Source of the DNA: DASUFP01 sp036274495
GTDB taxonomy: Bacteria > Bacteroidota > Bacteroidia > AKYH767-A > OLB10
Length of the DNA: 60,328 bases
Direction: 5' to 3'
Assembly: GCA_036274495.1 (NCBI GenBank)
Contig: DASUFP010000107.1
Coordinates: forward strand, 1-60,328
A program made the position numbers and the translations under genes. The stretch's first letter is position 1. The number at the start of each line of letters is the position of its first letter. This document shows positions 42,562-53,342 of the stretch, in pieces. Below the pieces are notes generated by a model that saw only the letters and a list, made by a program, of their open reading frames with translations, searched no databases and had not been told where the DNA came from.

Positions 42562-44145
42562 ATGCGCTCTGGTAGTATAACCTTTCTGAATGTATGCTTC
42601 TTTTGCCTTCTGGTATCGGTACCTGACAGGATACTTGCGCAGCAAACTTCTTTTGAAAGTGAAATCCAGTTTTCAAATACGTCTGTAATTAAAGTTTTAG
42701 AAAAGCATTCAAACGACGGATACTATATTTTTCAAAATGCAACTAACATATTTGGCCAGAATTGTCCGGAATGTATATCCATACATCATATTGGTTTAAA
42801 TGGAGATCTGTTATCAACAAAGAGTATAGCATCACCATTTGCTAATTTTATTAAGCTGCAGAAAGTTATTAAAACTTCAGATGGAAACTATCTTGCTTCG
42901 GGTAATTTAACCACTTATAACGGATTCTTAATTAAACTGGATTCCTCATTTAATGTTATATGGTCAAACTGGTACCAGTTAAATTCGGAATACATTCAAT
43001 CCCGGAATATTATGCAAACCAACGACGGAGGTATTCTGATGATGGGTGTGACATCTCAAAACAATTCCTTCCTGGCAAGATTCGACAGTTCAGGTAATGG
43101 CCTTTGGGCGAAAACGTATAGCAATTTCAACACATCTTACTCAATATCTAAAGCTCTTGAAGATCCGCTAGGCAACTTTTACATCTTTCAGGGCTACAGT
43201 TTGTCACCTGAACACTTACTCAAAGTAAATAGTTCAGGGGACATAATCTGGGCAGAAATGTTTCATGATACAATATCGTGGATTGGTCCGTTTTTGTTGG
43301 ATCTGATGTATGATAATTTCAACAATTGCCTTTTTTTAAGTTCAACGAACGGGCTGGTGAAACTTGATACAGCCGGTACTAAATTATGGGATAAACAATA
43401 TTCCACTAACAGTTTCGGAACTGTTGGCTGGTTATCCGGGGATAACAATAATGAAATTACCTCGGTGTTTAACAGTTTAACAGATGCTGGAATCATTTAT
43501 AACAGATTTGATTCAGCATGTAATCCGATTACTTCAATCAAGTATGCCTGGACCGATCCGCCCGATGGATTGAACTCCATCGAGGCAGCGGAAATTATTC
43601 AAACTGCTGATTCGTCCCTGTTTGTGATAGGCTACCATGAAAGGTATTACCCCCAAAATATTATCAAATACTCTTATTATTTTAAAACTTCAGGAACATA
43701 CGAACTTGGGTGTCATTCTTTTCCCTGGTCGCAACAGATTATTTCAACAAATTCATTCAGCACCGAAACTGTTTCATACACGGTACTTTCAAAAAACATT
43801 CTATCAACAACTTTTACCCCGCTCTCAGGCACTTTGTTAATGCCTGATACTGCAGTTTGTGCAATTACCTCATTACCGGATATAAATGCCGGAACAACTT
43901 TAGTTACGTTTCCTAATCCAAGTTCAGGTATAATAAATATTAAACTGTCGGAACATTTAATGCATTCGGGTAATTTCAAAATGGAAATATTCAACTCGTT
44001 GGGAGCACTTATTTATAACAGAGTTGTTATTCCTGATGAAATAGAAAATCCATTGCAGATTAATTTGAAAACTGCCGGATTCTATCTGATAAAAATTTCT
44101 GATTCAGAATTTACAACCGTTTCAAAAGTATTAATACAACGGTGA
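42562..44145 (+). CDS. T9SS cargo with delta-60/WD40-like repeats
   Basis: A 527-residue secreted protein. The signal peptide ends DRILAQ. The middle consists of propeller-like repeats of the type KTSDGNYLASGNLTTYNGFL...IKLDSSFNVIWSNW, then TNDGGILMMGVTSQNN, as in many Bacteroidota event-log-like proteins. The T9SS domain begins TFPNPSSG and ends SKVLIQR. No enzyme motif or metal site was recognised. It is more AT-rich than the neighbouring T9SS genes. Monocistronic as far as can be seen. Confidence 0.82.
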   Translation: MRSGSITFLNVCFFCLLVSVPDRILAQQTSFESEIQFSNTSVIKVLEKHSNDGYYIFQNATNIFGQNCPECISIHHIGLNGDLLSTKSIASPFANFIKLQKVIKTSDGNYLASGNLTTYNGFLIKLDSSFNVIWSNWYQLNSEYIQSRNIMQTNDGGILMMGVTSQNNSFLARFDSSGNGLWAKTYSNFNTSYSISKALEDPLGNFYIFQGYSLSPEHLLKVNSSGDIIWAEMFHDTISWIGPFLLDLMYDNFNNCLFLSSTNGLVKLDTAGTKLWDKQYSTNSFGTVGWLSGDNNNEITSVFNSLTDAGIIYNRFDSACNPITSIKYAWTDPPDGLNSIEAAEIIQTADSSLFVIGYHERYYPQNIIKYSYYFKTSGTYELGCHSFPWSQQIISTNSFSTETVSYTVLSKNILSTTFTPLSGTLLMPDTAVCAITSLPDINAGTTLVTFPNPSSGIINIKLSEHLMHSGNFKMEIFNSLGALIYNRVVIPDEIENPLQINLKTAGFYLIKISDSEFTTVSKVLIQR

Positions 44146-44259
44146 TGTAATGTGTGGCATCAGCTGATGCCAAAAGCTAAGAATATACAACTCAACTGCA
44201 CACCTCTGCCGATTCGCTTGTGAAAGAATCGTTGTTATATTTTTTCTGAAAGGGCCGGT

Positions 44260-46728
44260 TCACCTCCTCACTTCCACCCTCCTTATCACCACCCCTTCTG
44301 CTGTTTGCATGGATGCGAGGTAGATGCCGGCGGGATAGCCGGTGATATCGACAGTGGAGTTGCCTTTGTTGAATTCTTGTGAGAGGATCAGCTTTCCAAG
44401 CATGTTGTAGACATGCAGTGTGCCGTTGAGGGTTGATGTAATTGTAAACAGACCTGTGCCTGGATTAGGGTAGATTTGAAGAGCAATGTTTTCTGATTCA
44501 GCAGATACTGATTCTTTCAGTTGGTTAGGGCCGATGGGAATGCAGGGGACGCTGACGGTAATTTTGTTGGAGGTATCGGAACAGCCGACAGAATTCTGTG
44601 CAACGCATTTGTAGGGTCCTTTGTATTTAACTGTAAAGGTGGAATCTGTAGCACCTGCGATAGGAAGGTTACGCCGGTGCCACTGGTAACCGAAAATTCC
44701 GGGAGTGGCGGAGAGTACTACGCTATCGCCCTGACAAAATGTAGTGGGTCCTGAGGCGGTAATGGCAACAACCGGTGAGGGAAGTATGGTGAGGTTAATG
44801 GTGATTATGCTGTCGCAACCGGTTGCATTTGGAATGGTATCGGTGTAGGTGCCTGAGGTGGTCCAGGTGTAGTGGCCGCTGGGAGAGGTGTAGCTGTCGC
44901 AACTTGCCGGACTAATGGTTTGTGTGGAGTTACTGCAAAATAAATTGCTGTTTTTATATACACCGCTTCCATCCAGACCGGCATACAGGGTTGAGTCGTC
45001 AATAAGAAGGCTGGTGGCGATATCGGGTAATCCTGCATTTTGCAACGACCAGCTTGCGCCATTGTCAACCGAACGGTACAATCCCAACAATGTACCCCGG
45101 AAAATAGTGGATCCTGATGAGGCAATGGCCTTCATAGCTGCATTCGGAAAAGTGGTGTTTGTGGTCCAGGTAAGACCGTTGTCGGTTGAAATGTATTCGT
45201 TCAGGCCGCCTAACGTTGTCTGCACATATATAGTGTTTCCGCTGACGAACAACCCGTAGATCTGTCCGGTGAAGGTGCCTGTGCCCGATGGTACCCATGT
45301 GGTGCCGTTATCGGTCGACATCATTAAACCGGCAGAAGTGTGCAGGAGCACGGTGGTGTCGGAGACAACCGCCGAGGAGATATTTACACCGGGCGGAAGC
45401 GTATTTAGTACCAGGTTCCACGTTGCGCCGTTATCCGGTGAACGATATACGTTGCCATGTACACCGGCGGCAAAAAGGTAGTTGCCGTTATCCACAACAG
45501 AGGCGATGGCTTTGTGATACGTTGGAATGCCTGCGTCGGACGAAACCCATGTAGTGCCGTGATCTCCCGAACGGTAGATGCCTCCGGGGGTGCCGTTGGA
45601 GACAGCGCTGACTCCTGCAAATACCAGCGTATCAGAAACAAGAAGTGATGATACCGGCGAATAGGCAAAAGCATTGTTCACATGATTCCAGGTAGCGCCC
45701 GAATCAGAAGAAGTGTGAAGGCCACCATAATATAATCCGAATCCGGCAATCAGTACCGAATCATCTTTCACCAGATGATTAACGCGCGTGTTGAGCAGTC
45801 CGCCACTTGTCTCGGTCCAGGTCATTCCAAAATCAGCAGAGCGGAATACGCCATTGTAGGTAGCGGCAAACGCATAGTTGTTGTGAAAGGTCAGTTGGTA
45901 AACATAAAGATCATCATTGAGCGTTGAGGGGGACCAGCTGTTGCCGTAGTCGGTGGAATAAGAGAGGTGACCGCTGTTGGATGCAGTGATGAGATGGGAT
46001 CCGGAACAGGCGAGAGCAATGCAATTTAAATCGGTCAATCCGTTTGATTCTATCAACCACCATACTCCGAACTTTTTATACATGCCGGTAGAAGTCGCAG
46101 CATATAGCTGATTGAGATCATCTATCGCTATCCCATAAACATACGCACCATCGAGCCCTAAGCTGTCCGAAGTCCATGTATTTCCTAAATCAGTGGATTT
46201 GAAAATGCCGTTGTACAACGTTCCTGCATATAGGGTAGAGCCGTAAGCAAGCAGACACAACACCTGCGCATTACCCAATCCGTTATTTACCGCCACCCAG
46301 TTCAAGCCGTCGTCTGTCGAACGAATTACGCCGCAGCAGGTGCCCATAAAAATGTTATTGCTTAGCACCGCAGTACAAGACTGATTACCATAACCGGGGG
46401 CGTTCATAAAATTCCAGGTATTGCCATTGTCCGACGAGCGGCTTATAGTTCCGCCGCCACCTGCAATCAAAAAAGAGTCTTGAACACACAACGTTTCAAC
46501 GTAGTTAACAGTTGTCGATGTTGGCGGGCAGTTCCTTGTCCAGCTGTTACCATTATCGTTGGTAGACCATACACAGTTGGCGGATGTGCCGATGTAAAGC
46601 GTATTGCCGCTTGATGCAAGGCATGTTGCCGTCCCGCCATAAGGGCCGTTGGTTTGCACCCACTGCGCCTGTGAGTAGGAATGGAGAAGGAGGCAAAGAC
46701 AACTCAAGATAAGCAAGCGAAATTTCAT
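44260..46728 (-). CDS. T9SS cargo, 12-Asp-box propeller protein with Ig-like domain
   Basis: An 822-residue secreted protein. The signal peptide ends YSQAQ. About twelve Asp-box motifs (for example STNDNGNSW, RSSDNGNTW, STDLGNTW, STDYGNSW, SADFGMTW, SSDSGATW, SGDHGTTW, SPDNGATW and SVDNGASW) run over residues 45-585, giving probably two sialidase/Vps10-like propellers. Next is a CDSYTSPSGHYTWTTSGTY module (about 605-650), shared with the protein at 55248, then an Ig/PKD-like domain (ITASGPTTFCQGDSVVLSA). The T9SS domain starts IYPNPGTG and ends VIRRVEVRR. The Asp boxes are structural only, so the enzymatic role is open. Confidence 0.88.
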   Translation of the reverse strand: MKFRLLILSCLCLLLHSYSQAQWVQTNGPYGGTATCLASSGNTLYIGTSANCVWSTNDNGNSWTRNCPPTSTTVNYVETLCVQDSFLIAGGGGTISRSSDNGNTWNFMNAPGYGNQSCTAVLSNNIFMGTCCGVIRSTDDGLNWVAVNNGLGNAQVLCLLAYGSTLYAGTLYNGIFKSTDLGNTWTSDSLGLDGAYVYGIAIDDLNQLYAATSTGMYKKFGVWWLIESNGLTDLNCIALACSGSHLITASNSGHLSYSTDYGNSWSPSTLNDDLYVYQLTFHNNYAFAATYNGVFRSADFGMTWTETSGGLLNTRVNHLVKDDSVLIAGFGLYYGGLHTSSDSGATWNHVNNAFAYSPVSSLLVSDTLVFAGVSAVSNGTPGGIYRSGDHGTTWVSSDAGIPTYHKAIASVVDNGNYLFAAGVHGNVYRSPDNGATWNLVLNTLPPGVNISSAVVSDTTVLLHTSAGLMMSTDNGTTWVPSGTGTFTGQIYGLFVSGNTIYVQTTLGGLNEYISTDNGLTWTTNTTFPNAAMKAIASSGSTIFRGTLLGLYRSVDNGASWSLQNAGLPDIATSLLIDDSTLYAGLDGSGVYKNSNLFCSNSTQTISPASCDSYTSPSGHYTWTTSGTYTDTIPNATGCDSIITINLTILPSPVVAITASGPTTFCQGDSVVLSATPGIFGYQWHRRNLPIAGATDSTFTVKYKGPYKCVAQNSVGCSDTSNKITVSVPCIPIGPNQLKESVSAESENIALQIYPNPGTGLFTITSTLNGTLHVYNMLGKLILSQEFNKGNSTVDITGYPAGIYLASMQTAEGVVIRRVEVRR

Positions 46729-47752
46729 GTGAGAATAAAAGTTTAATTAAAGTAAGGAAATGTCCTGAACTCTCAAAATGGAGCAGTACCAAATATAGAA
46801 ATTGATCCTGATAAAACAAAACACATATCTGATGAGTGAAGTATATTTTCAGGAAATTACTTTCAAAAAATCAAATGATATTTTAATTCGGTCGGAATAA
46901 AATTCATTCAAATGACAAATCAAAAATATCAAATAAAAGATTGGCCCTCATTACGGAACAATTGACGCACGAAAATGGTCTTTTCACCCTAAGAATATAA
47001 TCTGGAGGTATTAAACCGGATGCTCATTACGGGTCGATTGAACTTAATAGGCTGATAGATACAGGTAATCACTTTTGTAATAACATGTAACGGAGAATTT
47101 GAGGGTTGTTGCATTTTTGATGGATTTCCAGAACCGTTCAATTATTTGTTGGAGTTCATGGGATCAGTTGAATATGCAAATGAGAAATGGATTAAAGTCA
47201 AAACTTTGAAGACGTTTCAGACTATTGCCTTTGACTTATCTCAACCTCAGTAAACTTATCAAAAATGATCATTTTTGATGTTTTATAAACGGTATTCTCC
47301 GTTAATATAATTATAGATTATTTAATAAACATTTTATAAGTTTGTAAATCAGGAAGTTATTAATTGTGGAGATAAATAAAAACAGATTACTTCTTTATAT
47401 CTTTACCATTAAAGATTCTTATTGAATCAAAACCGGCGTATCCGGGCACTATTTTAGGCCTGCCCTCTGAGCAGTACACCCCCCAACTCTCAGACTGTAT
47501 TGTACAGGATAACCGGTTGCCATTTATAATTATGAATCCGGTAAACACGGGATTTTAGGGGGATGAAATTAAATCTGATTTACAGTATCACATGTGATAG
47601 TTGATGTCACATGACAGGCAAACCATAGTGTGCCTCAAAGGCCTTAACTTAAATTAAAAGTAAGGCATGAAGGTAAGCGAACGCCTTTAGTTCGTAGGTA
47701 TAATTATGGATAAAATGCCACTGGTTAAAATTATTTAGACTGCAGTTTAACA
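46729..47752. other. 1-kb intergenic region before the response regulator
   Basis: No gene was recognised; stop codons are frequent in all frames. A perfect 14-bp palindrome TATCACATGTGATA lies at 47586-47599, followed by TCACATGACA at 47607-47616, so a dimeric regulator could bind here. The rest is AT-rich and may hold the promoters of the flanking genes. Confidence 0.4.
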
Positions 47753-47848
47753 ATGAAAAAAGATAAAAGGGTGAAAATGTTAAGGAAGAGAAAACATTCA
47801 AAAAAAAACCAAATGGAATTAAAAAAGATTCAGAATAAAGATCAATAA
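47753..47848 (+). CDS. Possible 31-residue basic peptide ahead of the response regulator
   Basis: ATG at 47753 opens 31 codons ending TAA at 47846-47848, 3 nt before the next start. The peptide is rich in Lys/Arg (MKKDKRVKMLRKRKHSKK at its start). Its tight spacing is suggestive of a leader peptide or coupled gene, but chance is possible at this length. Confidence 0.35.
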   Translation: MKKDKRVKMLRKRKHSKKNQMELKKIQNKDQ

Positions 47849-47851
47849 GTT

Positions 47852-48523
47852 ATGAATAAGATTGCGATTATCCTGGCCGACGATCATTCACTCTTCAGAA
47901 TGGGCATGGAAATTACATTGCAAAGCATTGCTGCAGTTGGGAAGGTGAGTCATGCAAAAAATGGAGTTGAACTAATTAGTATGTTCCAGGAAAATAATGC
48001 AGACCTGATATTTATGGACATTCGTATGCCTAAGATGAACGGCATTGAGGCAATACGACATATTCGCAAAACAAATACTGAAATTAAGATTATTGTTTTA
48101 AGTATGCTTGACGATCGGGCTAACATAATAAGAGCCATGCAGAGTGGAGCTAACGGGTATCTTCTAAAGAACTGCAGCCGCAGTGACCTTACAGAAGCCA
48201 TTGAAACAGTTATAAAAGGAGGAGTCTATTATTCACCGGAAGCATATGAGAAAATTGGAGGATACTCCAAACATAAAAGCGGTTTAATCGGATCCCGTGA
48301 GAATCAGCACAACTGGGATGGTGTGGAGACGCCTTTGAGCGACAGAGAGGTTCAGGTACTTAAACTTATTTGTCAGGAATACACCAACCAGGAAATGGCA
48401 GATATATTATTTCTGACAACTAAAAGTATAGAGGGATTAAAAACAGGTCTGTATCAGAAATCGGGTTGTAAAAATATTGCGGGTCTTGTTCGTTTTGCAA
48501 TTGATAAGGGATATGTGATTTGA
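47852..48523 (+). CDS. NarL/FixJ-type response regulator (orphan)
   Basis: A 223-residue two-component regulator. The receiver domain (1-120) has acidic DDHSLF residues at 10-11, phospho-acceptor Asp56 in FMDIRMPKMNG and Lys107 in YLLKN. The LuxR-type HTH (about 160-223) is PLSDREVQVLKLICQEYTNQ then ADILFLTTKSIEGLK. No histidine kinase is in the window, so the partner is elsewhere. Its targets are unknown. The gene is isolated between long AT-rich intergenic regions. Confidence 0.93.
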   Translation: MNKIAIILADDHSLFRMGMEITLQSIAAVGKVSHAKNGVELISMFQENNADLIFMDIRMPKMNGIEAIRHIRKTNTEIKIIVLSMLDDRANIIRAMQSGANGYLLKNCSRSDLTEAIETVIKGGVYYSPEAYEKIGGYSKHKSGLIGSRENQHNWDGVETPLSDREVQVLKLICQEYTNQEMADILFLTTKSIEGLKTGLYQKSGCKNIAGLVRFAIDKGYVI

Positions 48524-48807
48524 ATGTTACACAATTAACATAAAAGCGCCAGGATTAAATAGATGTAAATTGCTTTCTGTTTTGTATGAAAAAGAGAGAA
48601 CTTTTTTAATTCATAATCTTAACAAGTATTCTTTTGATTTTTAGGGAAACCCCTGATGAAAGAAATGTAATGGTTTATCAATTTTGGTTTTCTATCAATC
48701 TTACGCAATAGGTTGATGATGTTTTTGGCTGTTAATACCGGTAGTTGAAGGGGGTTTCTGCTAACCGGGTTTGCCGGCAATTAAATTTGAATTTGTTTTG
48801 TGTTTGA

Positions 48808-48829
48808 GTTGTGGAATCCTTTCCACAAC
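48808..48829 (+). other. Hairpin upstream of the 48907 T9SS gene
   Basis: GTTGTGGAA-TCCT-TTCCACAAC is a perfect 9-bp stem with a 4-nt loop and no T-run. It may be regulatory. The rest of 48524-48906 holds nothing recognised. Confidence 0.5.
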
Positions 48830-48906
48830 TTATGTTGATATTATTCATGAACTTATAAGTGTAAAAGACCTTAGTATTACTTAATAAATAATTAAATCCT
48901 AAACAA

Positions 48907-51582
48907 ATGAAAAAGTTACATTATCTGATGCTGATTACAATAGGCAATATTTTGCTTTCAGCATCACTGCCTGCATATGCCGGTACGCAACCGGGAAATG
49001 ACGACAATAATATTATCAGGACCGGATTTATTAGAAATGCCGGACAGGTTTATGATATGAAAGGTGAGTTGTGTCCAAATGTTTTGTATTCGCTGCAGCT
49101 TGACAAAATGTCAATATTTATTACTAACAAGGGATTGACATGGGCAATTGCAAATACGGAACAAGTCGAAACCCCTATAGATGGCAAGTTAGTAGGGGAA
49201 ACCCCTAAAGAATTTATTTATCGGGAAGTTCAAAGGTTGGATATGAATTTGCTGAACGCTGATATTCGAATGGAAAACTGCGTTGAACAAATATGGGACG
49301 ATCATAATGGGGTTGTAAATTATTATGCGCAGGGACTAACGGATAAGGCGCTCAATCTGCACTATTGTACAAAATTAAAAATTAAGGACATATATCCCGG
49401 CATTGATTGGGTTTTGCAGGTGGATCCGCAAAAAGGGTTCAAAGCCGATTACGTTATCAGCCAATCGGCAAATATCTCTGATATCCAAATGGAAATTAAG
49501 GGAGCCACTTCTTGTTTATTAAATGATGAAAGAAATAGTATAAGTATAATTACTCCTATGGAGACGTTTCAAATTGGCGAATTGGTATGTTATACTGAAG
49601 ACGGACAAAATGTAAACGCTGATTATTCCCTTAAAGAAGGCAATTTAATAAACATAGAGACCGCAAACTACGACCACACTCAAAACCTGATTATTGACCC
49701 GTTTGTAAATATTACGCGAGCATGGGCTACATATTTTGGGGGTAGCGGAAATGATTTTTTGAAAGCAACTCGTCTTGATATGGTAATGAATAAAATATAT
49801 TTTGTAGGATATTCTTATTCCACAGCATTTCCTCCTCTGTTTAATAACGGAGTTTCCTACTATACCTCTAATGCAGGTTATTCCTCACTGGCTGATGCGT
49901 TTATTATGCGCACCGATCTTGTTGGAGTAAGGGAATGGTGTACTTACGTATTTAGTACAGGGAACGATCTTTGCAATCATGTTACAACAGATTTACATGG
50001 TAATGTCTATATGGTTGGTGCTTCATACGCCAGTACGGCATCAACTTTAGGGTTTCCGCTTCTTAATGCAGGGGGTTATTTTCAAGGGTTAAACAGTTGC
50101 GGGCAAGGAGCATTTAATCCTATGTATGATAGTTTTATTACACGATTTGATGCAAACGGAGTGATGGTTTGGTCCACTATGTTTGGAAGTAACTCCCCAT
50201 GCACTCAAAATTATGATGAAATTTTTGATGTAGCATGTAATGCAACTGATGAGGTATATGTAGTTGGAGCAAGCCTGAATCAATCACCTGGCGGTAATTT
50301 CCCATTTACCCAATATGGAACGGGCTTTTTATACACTACATATACGCTCCAACAAACGGGATTTATAGCATGTTTTTACCCAAATACGAAGCTGAAATGG
50401 GCAACTTTTGTTCCCAATTTATCTCTGAATGGGGTCGCATTTGATGCAAATGGCAACATCATTACTGTTGGTTTTGGTGGAGGTCCGCCTTTTCAAAATT
50501 TTAGCGCATTTAGCGTTCCTCAGTATCCCAATGCGTATTTACATGGCCCATTTGGTACAGGTGATATAGACGGAACAATTCTAACCTTTAATAGCAATAC
50601 AAAACGTATATGGTGGACCTATTTTGGAAGCACAAACAGCACCAATGATGCAAATGATTTTGCTACAGGTTGTTCTGTAAGTGCATGGGATGGTAAATTA
50701 TACATTTGCGGAAGAACAGAAACTACATCATTGTCATCACCAACTAATTTTCCTTTTTTTACAGGCAACTATCTGAACACCTCATTCCCTTTGGTGCCAA
50801 ACTTATATGGCACTATCAGTCATGGATGGATTGCTGGATTTAGACCTGATTTTTCACAAAACTGGGCTACTTATTTCCCGGGCAACGGACAGGATGCTGC
50901 TGTAAAAGTAAGCGTTCACCGGGGAGGGAATATTTTATTATGTGGCAATACAACTGCGCCGGCGAGCGGACCAATCACTTTCCCACTTAAGAACCCGGGA
51001 TCTCCATTTTATTATGATGGTGGAACACTCAGCTCAAGAACTGAACCCTATATTGCCATGTTCTCCGATAATGCCAATGAATTATTTTGGAGCACTTATT
51101 ATGGAACGGATAATTCGGATGAGACATCTTCCGATATTGAAGTAGGGGGGCCTTATTTAGTTTGGACTGGCAATACAGATAACTCGCCTAACCCATCTCT
51201 TAATTCGCTCTTGGCCGAAGTAACAGCAAGCTGGCAACAAACCTCATATGGGTACGGAAATGATGGAATAATTGCTAAATTTAAAGCGCCAGTAAATATT
51301 AGAATGGCACAATCAGAAGAAAATTTATTTGAAGGCAAAAAACATAAAGTGTTTATGAGTCAGACCTCCAATGCAGTAATTGTTTCGAATAATATTGGCA
51401 ATAACAATGATCAGGAATTAACTTTAAATTTGCTTGATGTTAGTGGTCGGTTGATTAAAAGTGAAACGTTCAGAGGAATGTATAATGAGATAAGAGTGCC
51501 TGATATTACTAACGGGGTTTATATTGTTCAATTGATCGGCAGCTCTGAAACAGAGACATATAAAATCAGTTACATGAGATAA
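48907..51582 (+). CDS. T9SS cargo with N-terminal DUF7948-like domain and SBBP repeats
   Basis: An 891-residue secreted protein. The signal peptide ends LPAYAG. Residues 37-265 (IRTGFIRNAGQVYD, KMSIFITNKGLTWA, YYAQGLTDKALNLHY, LKIKDIYPGIDWVLQ) are the N-terminal domain that usually precedes SBBP beta-propellers in this phylum. Residues 270-790 hold repeats such as RAWATYFGGSGNDFLKA, VWSTMFGSNSPCTQN, IWWTYFGSTNS and ELFWSTYYGTDN. The C-terminal T9SS-like domain (LNLLDVSGRLIKSETF, NGVYIVQL) ends SYMR. The next T9SS gene follows 19 nt later and may be cotranscribed. Confidence 0.87.
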   Translation: MKKLHYLMLITIGNILLSASLPAYAGTQPGNDDNNIIRTGFIRNAGQVYDMKGELCPNVLYSLQLDKMSIFITNKGLTWAIANTEQVETPIDGKLVGETPKEFIYREVQRLDMNLLNADIRMENCVEQIWDDHNGVVNYYAQGLTDKALNLHYCTKLKIKDIYPGIDWVLQVDPQKGFKADYVISQSANISDIQMEIKGATSCLLNDERNSISIITPMETFQIGELVCYTEDGQNVNADYSLKEGNLINIETANYDHTQNLIIDPFVNITRAWATYFGGSGNDFLKATRLDMVMNKIYFVGYSYSTAFPPLFNNGVSYYTSNAGYSSLADAFIMRTDLVGVREWCTYVFSTGNDLCNHVTTDLHGNVYMVGASYASTASTLGFPLLNAGGYFQGLNSCGQGAFNPMYDSFITRFDANGVMVWSTMFGSNSPCTQNYDEIFDVACNATDEVYVVGASLNQSPGGNFPFTQYGTGFLYTTYTLQQTGFIACFYPNTKLKWATFVPNLSLNGVAFDANGNIITVGFGGGPPFQNFSAFSVPQYPNAYLHGPFGTGDIDGTILTFNSNTKRIWWTYFGSTNSTNDANDFATGCSVSAWDGKLYICGRTETTSLSSPTNFPFFTGNYLNTSFPLVPNLYGTISHGWIAGFRPDFSQNWATYFPGNGQDAAVKVSVHRGGNILLCGNTTAPASGPITFPLKNPGSPFYYDGGTLSSRTEPYIAMFSDNANELFWSTYYGTDNSDETSSDIEVGGPYLVWTGNTDNSPNPSLNSLLAEVTASWQQTSYGYGNDGIIAKFKAPVNIRMAQSEENLFEGKKHKVFMSQTSNAVIVSNNIGNNNDQELTLNLLDVSGRLIKSETFRGMYNEIRVPDITNGVYIVQLIGSSETETYKISYMR

Positions 51583-51601
51583 GATTGAGCAACGGACATT
51601 T

Positions 51602-53164
51602 ATGATGAAAAAATTATTATCCGTTTGGATCATTATATTGCTAGTTGTAAATGCTGCAGCACAGTCTCCCGCTGTATACTTTCCGGGAGGCAGCTGCGGC
51701 ATTTACAATAATGGCGCATTTACAGTTTATAGCAGCGGACTGCGATTTAATTATTTTGATGCCGGGTTATCCTTTGAAGTGCAAAAGGCATGGGCAGGAT
51801 ATAACGTTAGTAACGCTTCAGCCGATTTAAATCGCGTGGAATTTGTGCATGAAAATGGGACGGACTATCTTATCTGGTCAGGATCTACCTCTGTGTTTGA
51901 TACCATATCACCTGGTGGTAATAATCAAGCAGTAGTTATGAAAACCGCTGTCAACGGCGACACCATCTGGACACATGTATACGATGATTATTCCGGATTA
52001 ATAGGTGGTGTTATGACTTTGGCCGACGATGGCAATTATGTTTTTGGCATGTGGGGCGGGAAGGGAGATGTTGTTAAAGTCGATAGTCAAAACGGGGATA
52101 CACTGTGGACCAACAAAAATGTTTACAGCAGCAGTGGTTACGATCTGCGTACCACAATTAACGCAATGGCAGTGAACACCGGCGATGCCTATTATTTTTC
52201 GGGTGAGGTGTACCCAATTTCGAATGCCAACTTTATGCTGATGAAGACAGACACACTGGGCAATGCATTGTGGGTAAAGGCATACGGCGATACTACGGCC
52301 AACCTCTGCTGGGGAGGAGCGCAAACACACGATGGAGGATTTATTATGGTGGGACAGAGTGCTCCCAATGATTTCACTGTAGATACACTTTGGTATCATG
52401 ACTTTCTGGTGGTGCGAACCGATTCCAACGGCGATACACTCTGGTGCAAGAGATATGATAACAATCTGCAGGTAGATAAAGCATACAGTGTAATGGAGAC
52501 CTCCGATTTCGGGTTTGCCATACTTGGGACTACACAATCGTGGACGCCTCTTCCGGGAGGCAATGGAGTAGATGTGCACACCACTACGCTCTTATTAAAA
52601 ACGGACAGTTTAGGCAATCCGATATGGGCAACAACATACGATCCCGGACAAATCAATAATATTTACCGGACCTCGGCTATACGCCCAACCACAATGGATG
52701 GATTTTACTGGACCGATTTACTCCTGCAGGTGACTGATAGTTCAGGAATCAACTGCATGGCACAAACTGCATCGGTCACAGTTGAACCGGCTGCCATCAA
52801 TATTATTAACGTGCCTACATACACCGAAAAAGGAATCGATATAAGCAGTCGCGAACACCCGCATACCGTAAACCCTTTTGGAAGCGTAATCGATTACTGC
52901 ACTTTTCTGGGAGTTGAAATACCTGTGCTTTCAACGGTTGATTTTTCCATTTTCCCCAACCCTGTTCAGTCGTTATTAAACATCCGGTCCGATCATTTGT
53001 CATCAACTGCACCCTATTCCATTTTTAACCTTTACGGAGAAAAAGTCCAATCCGGAAACCTTAACAACTACCAAACAGATGTTTCCGTATTACCACCGGG
53101 GATGTTTATTTTTTATGTGAACACCGGTACTGGAACAGGCTATCAGAAATTTATTAAACAATAA
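51602..53164 (+). CDS. T9SS cargo with delta-60/propeller repeats
   Basis: A 520-residue secreted protein. The signal peptide ends VNAAAQ; ATG at 51602 or 51605 both suit it. The body has repeats such as VMTLADDGNYVFGMWGGKGD, AQTHDGGFIMVGQSAPND and METSDFGFAILGTTQSW, each followed by a TDSxGxxxW segment. It is a propeller of the kind found in the 42562 gene. The T9SS domain begins IFPNPVQS and ends QKFIKQ. The 19-nt distance to the previous gene suggests an operon of two cargo proteins. Confidence 0.83.
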   Translation: MMKKLLSVWIIILLVVNAAAQSPAVYFPGGSCGIYNNGAFTVYSSGLRFNYFDAGLSFEVQKAWAGYNVSNASADLNRVEFVHENGTDYLIWSGSTSVFDTISPGGNNQAVVMKTAVNGDTIWTHVYDDYSGLIGGVMTLADDGNYVFGMWGGKGDVVKVDSQNGDTLWTNKNVYSSSGYDLRTTINAMAVNTGDAYYFSGEVYPISNANFMLMKTDTLGNALWVKAYGDTTANLCWGGAQTHDGGFIMVGQSAPNDFTVDTLWYHDFLVVRTDSNGDTLWCKRYDNNLQVDKAYSVMETSDFGFAILGTTQSWTPLPGGNGVDVHTTTLLLKTDSLGNPIWATTYDPGQINNIYRTSAIRPTTMDGFYWTDLLLQVTDSSGINCMAQTASVTVEPAAINIINVPTYTEKGIDISSREHPHTVNPFGSVIDYCTFLGVEIPVLSTVDFSIFPNPVQSLLNIRSDHLSSTAPYSIFNLYGEKVQSGNLNNYQTDVSVLPPGMFIFYVNTGTGTGYQKFIKQ

Positions 53165-53342
53165 CTGTAGCTGTTGAATGGTTCTTTTTTCAAATGCAGT
53201 GATCTGTTATTCCTGCCTGTCGGTGAAATGCCGAAACAGAGCGAAACAATGGCTGCCAGGGGTTACTTTCAACTGTAATAGTGTTTCCTTCATCTATTAA
53301 CAAATTAATGCGATCTTTACCCATCACCCCAAAACCCATACC

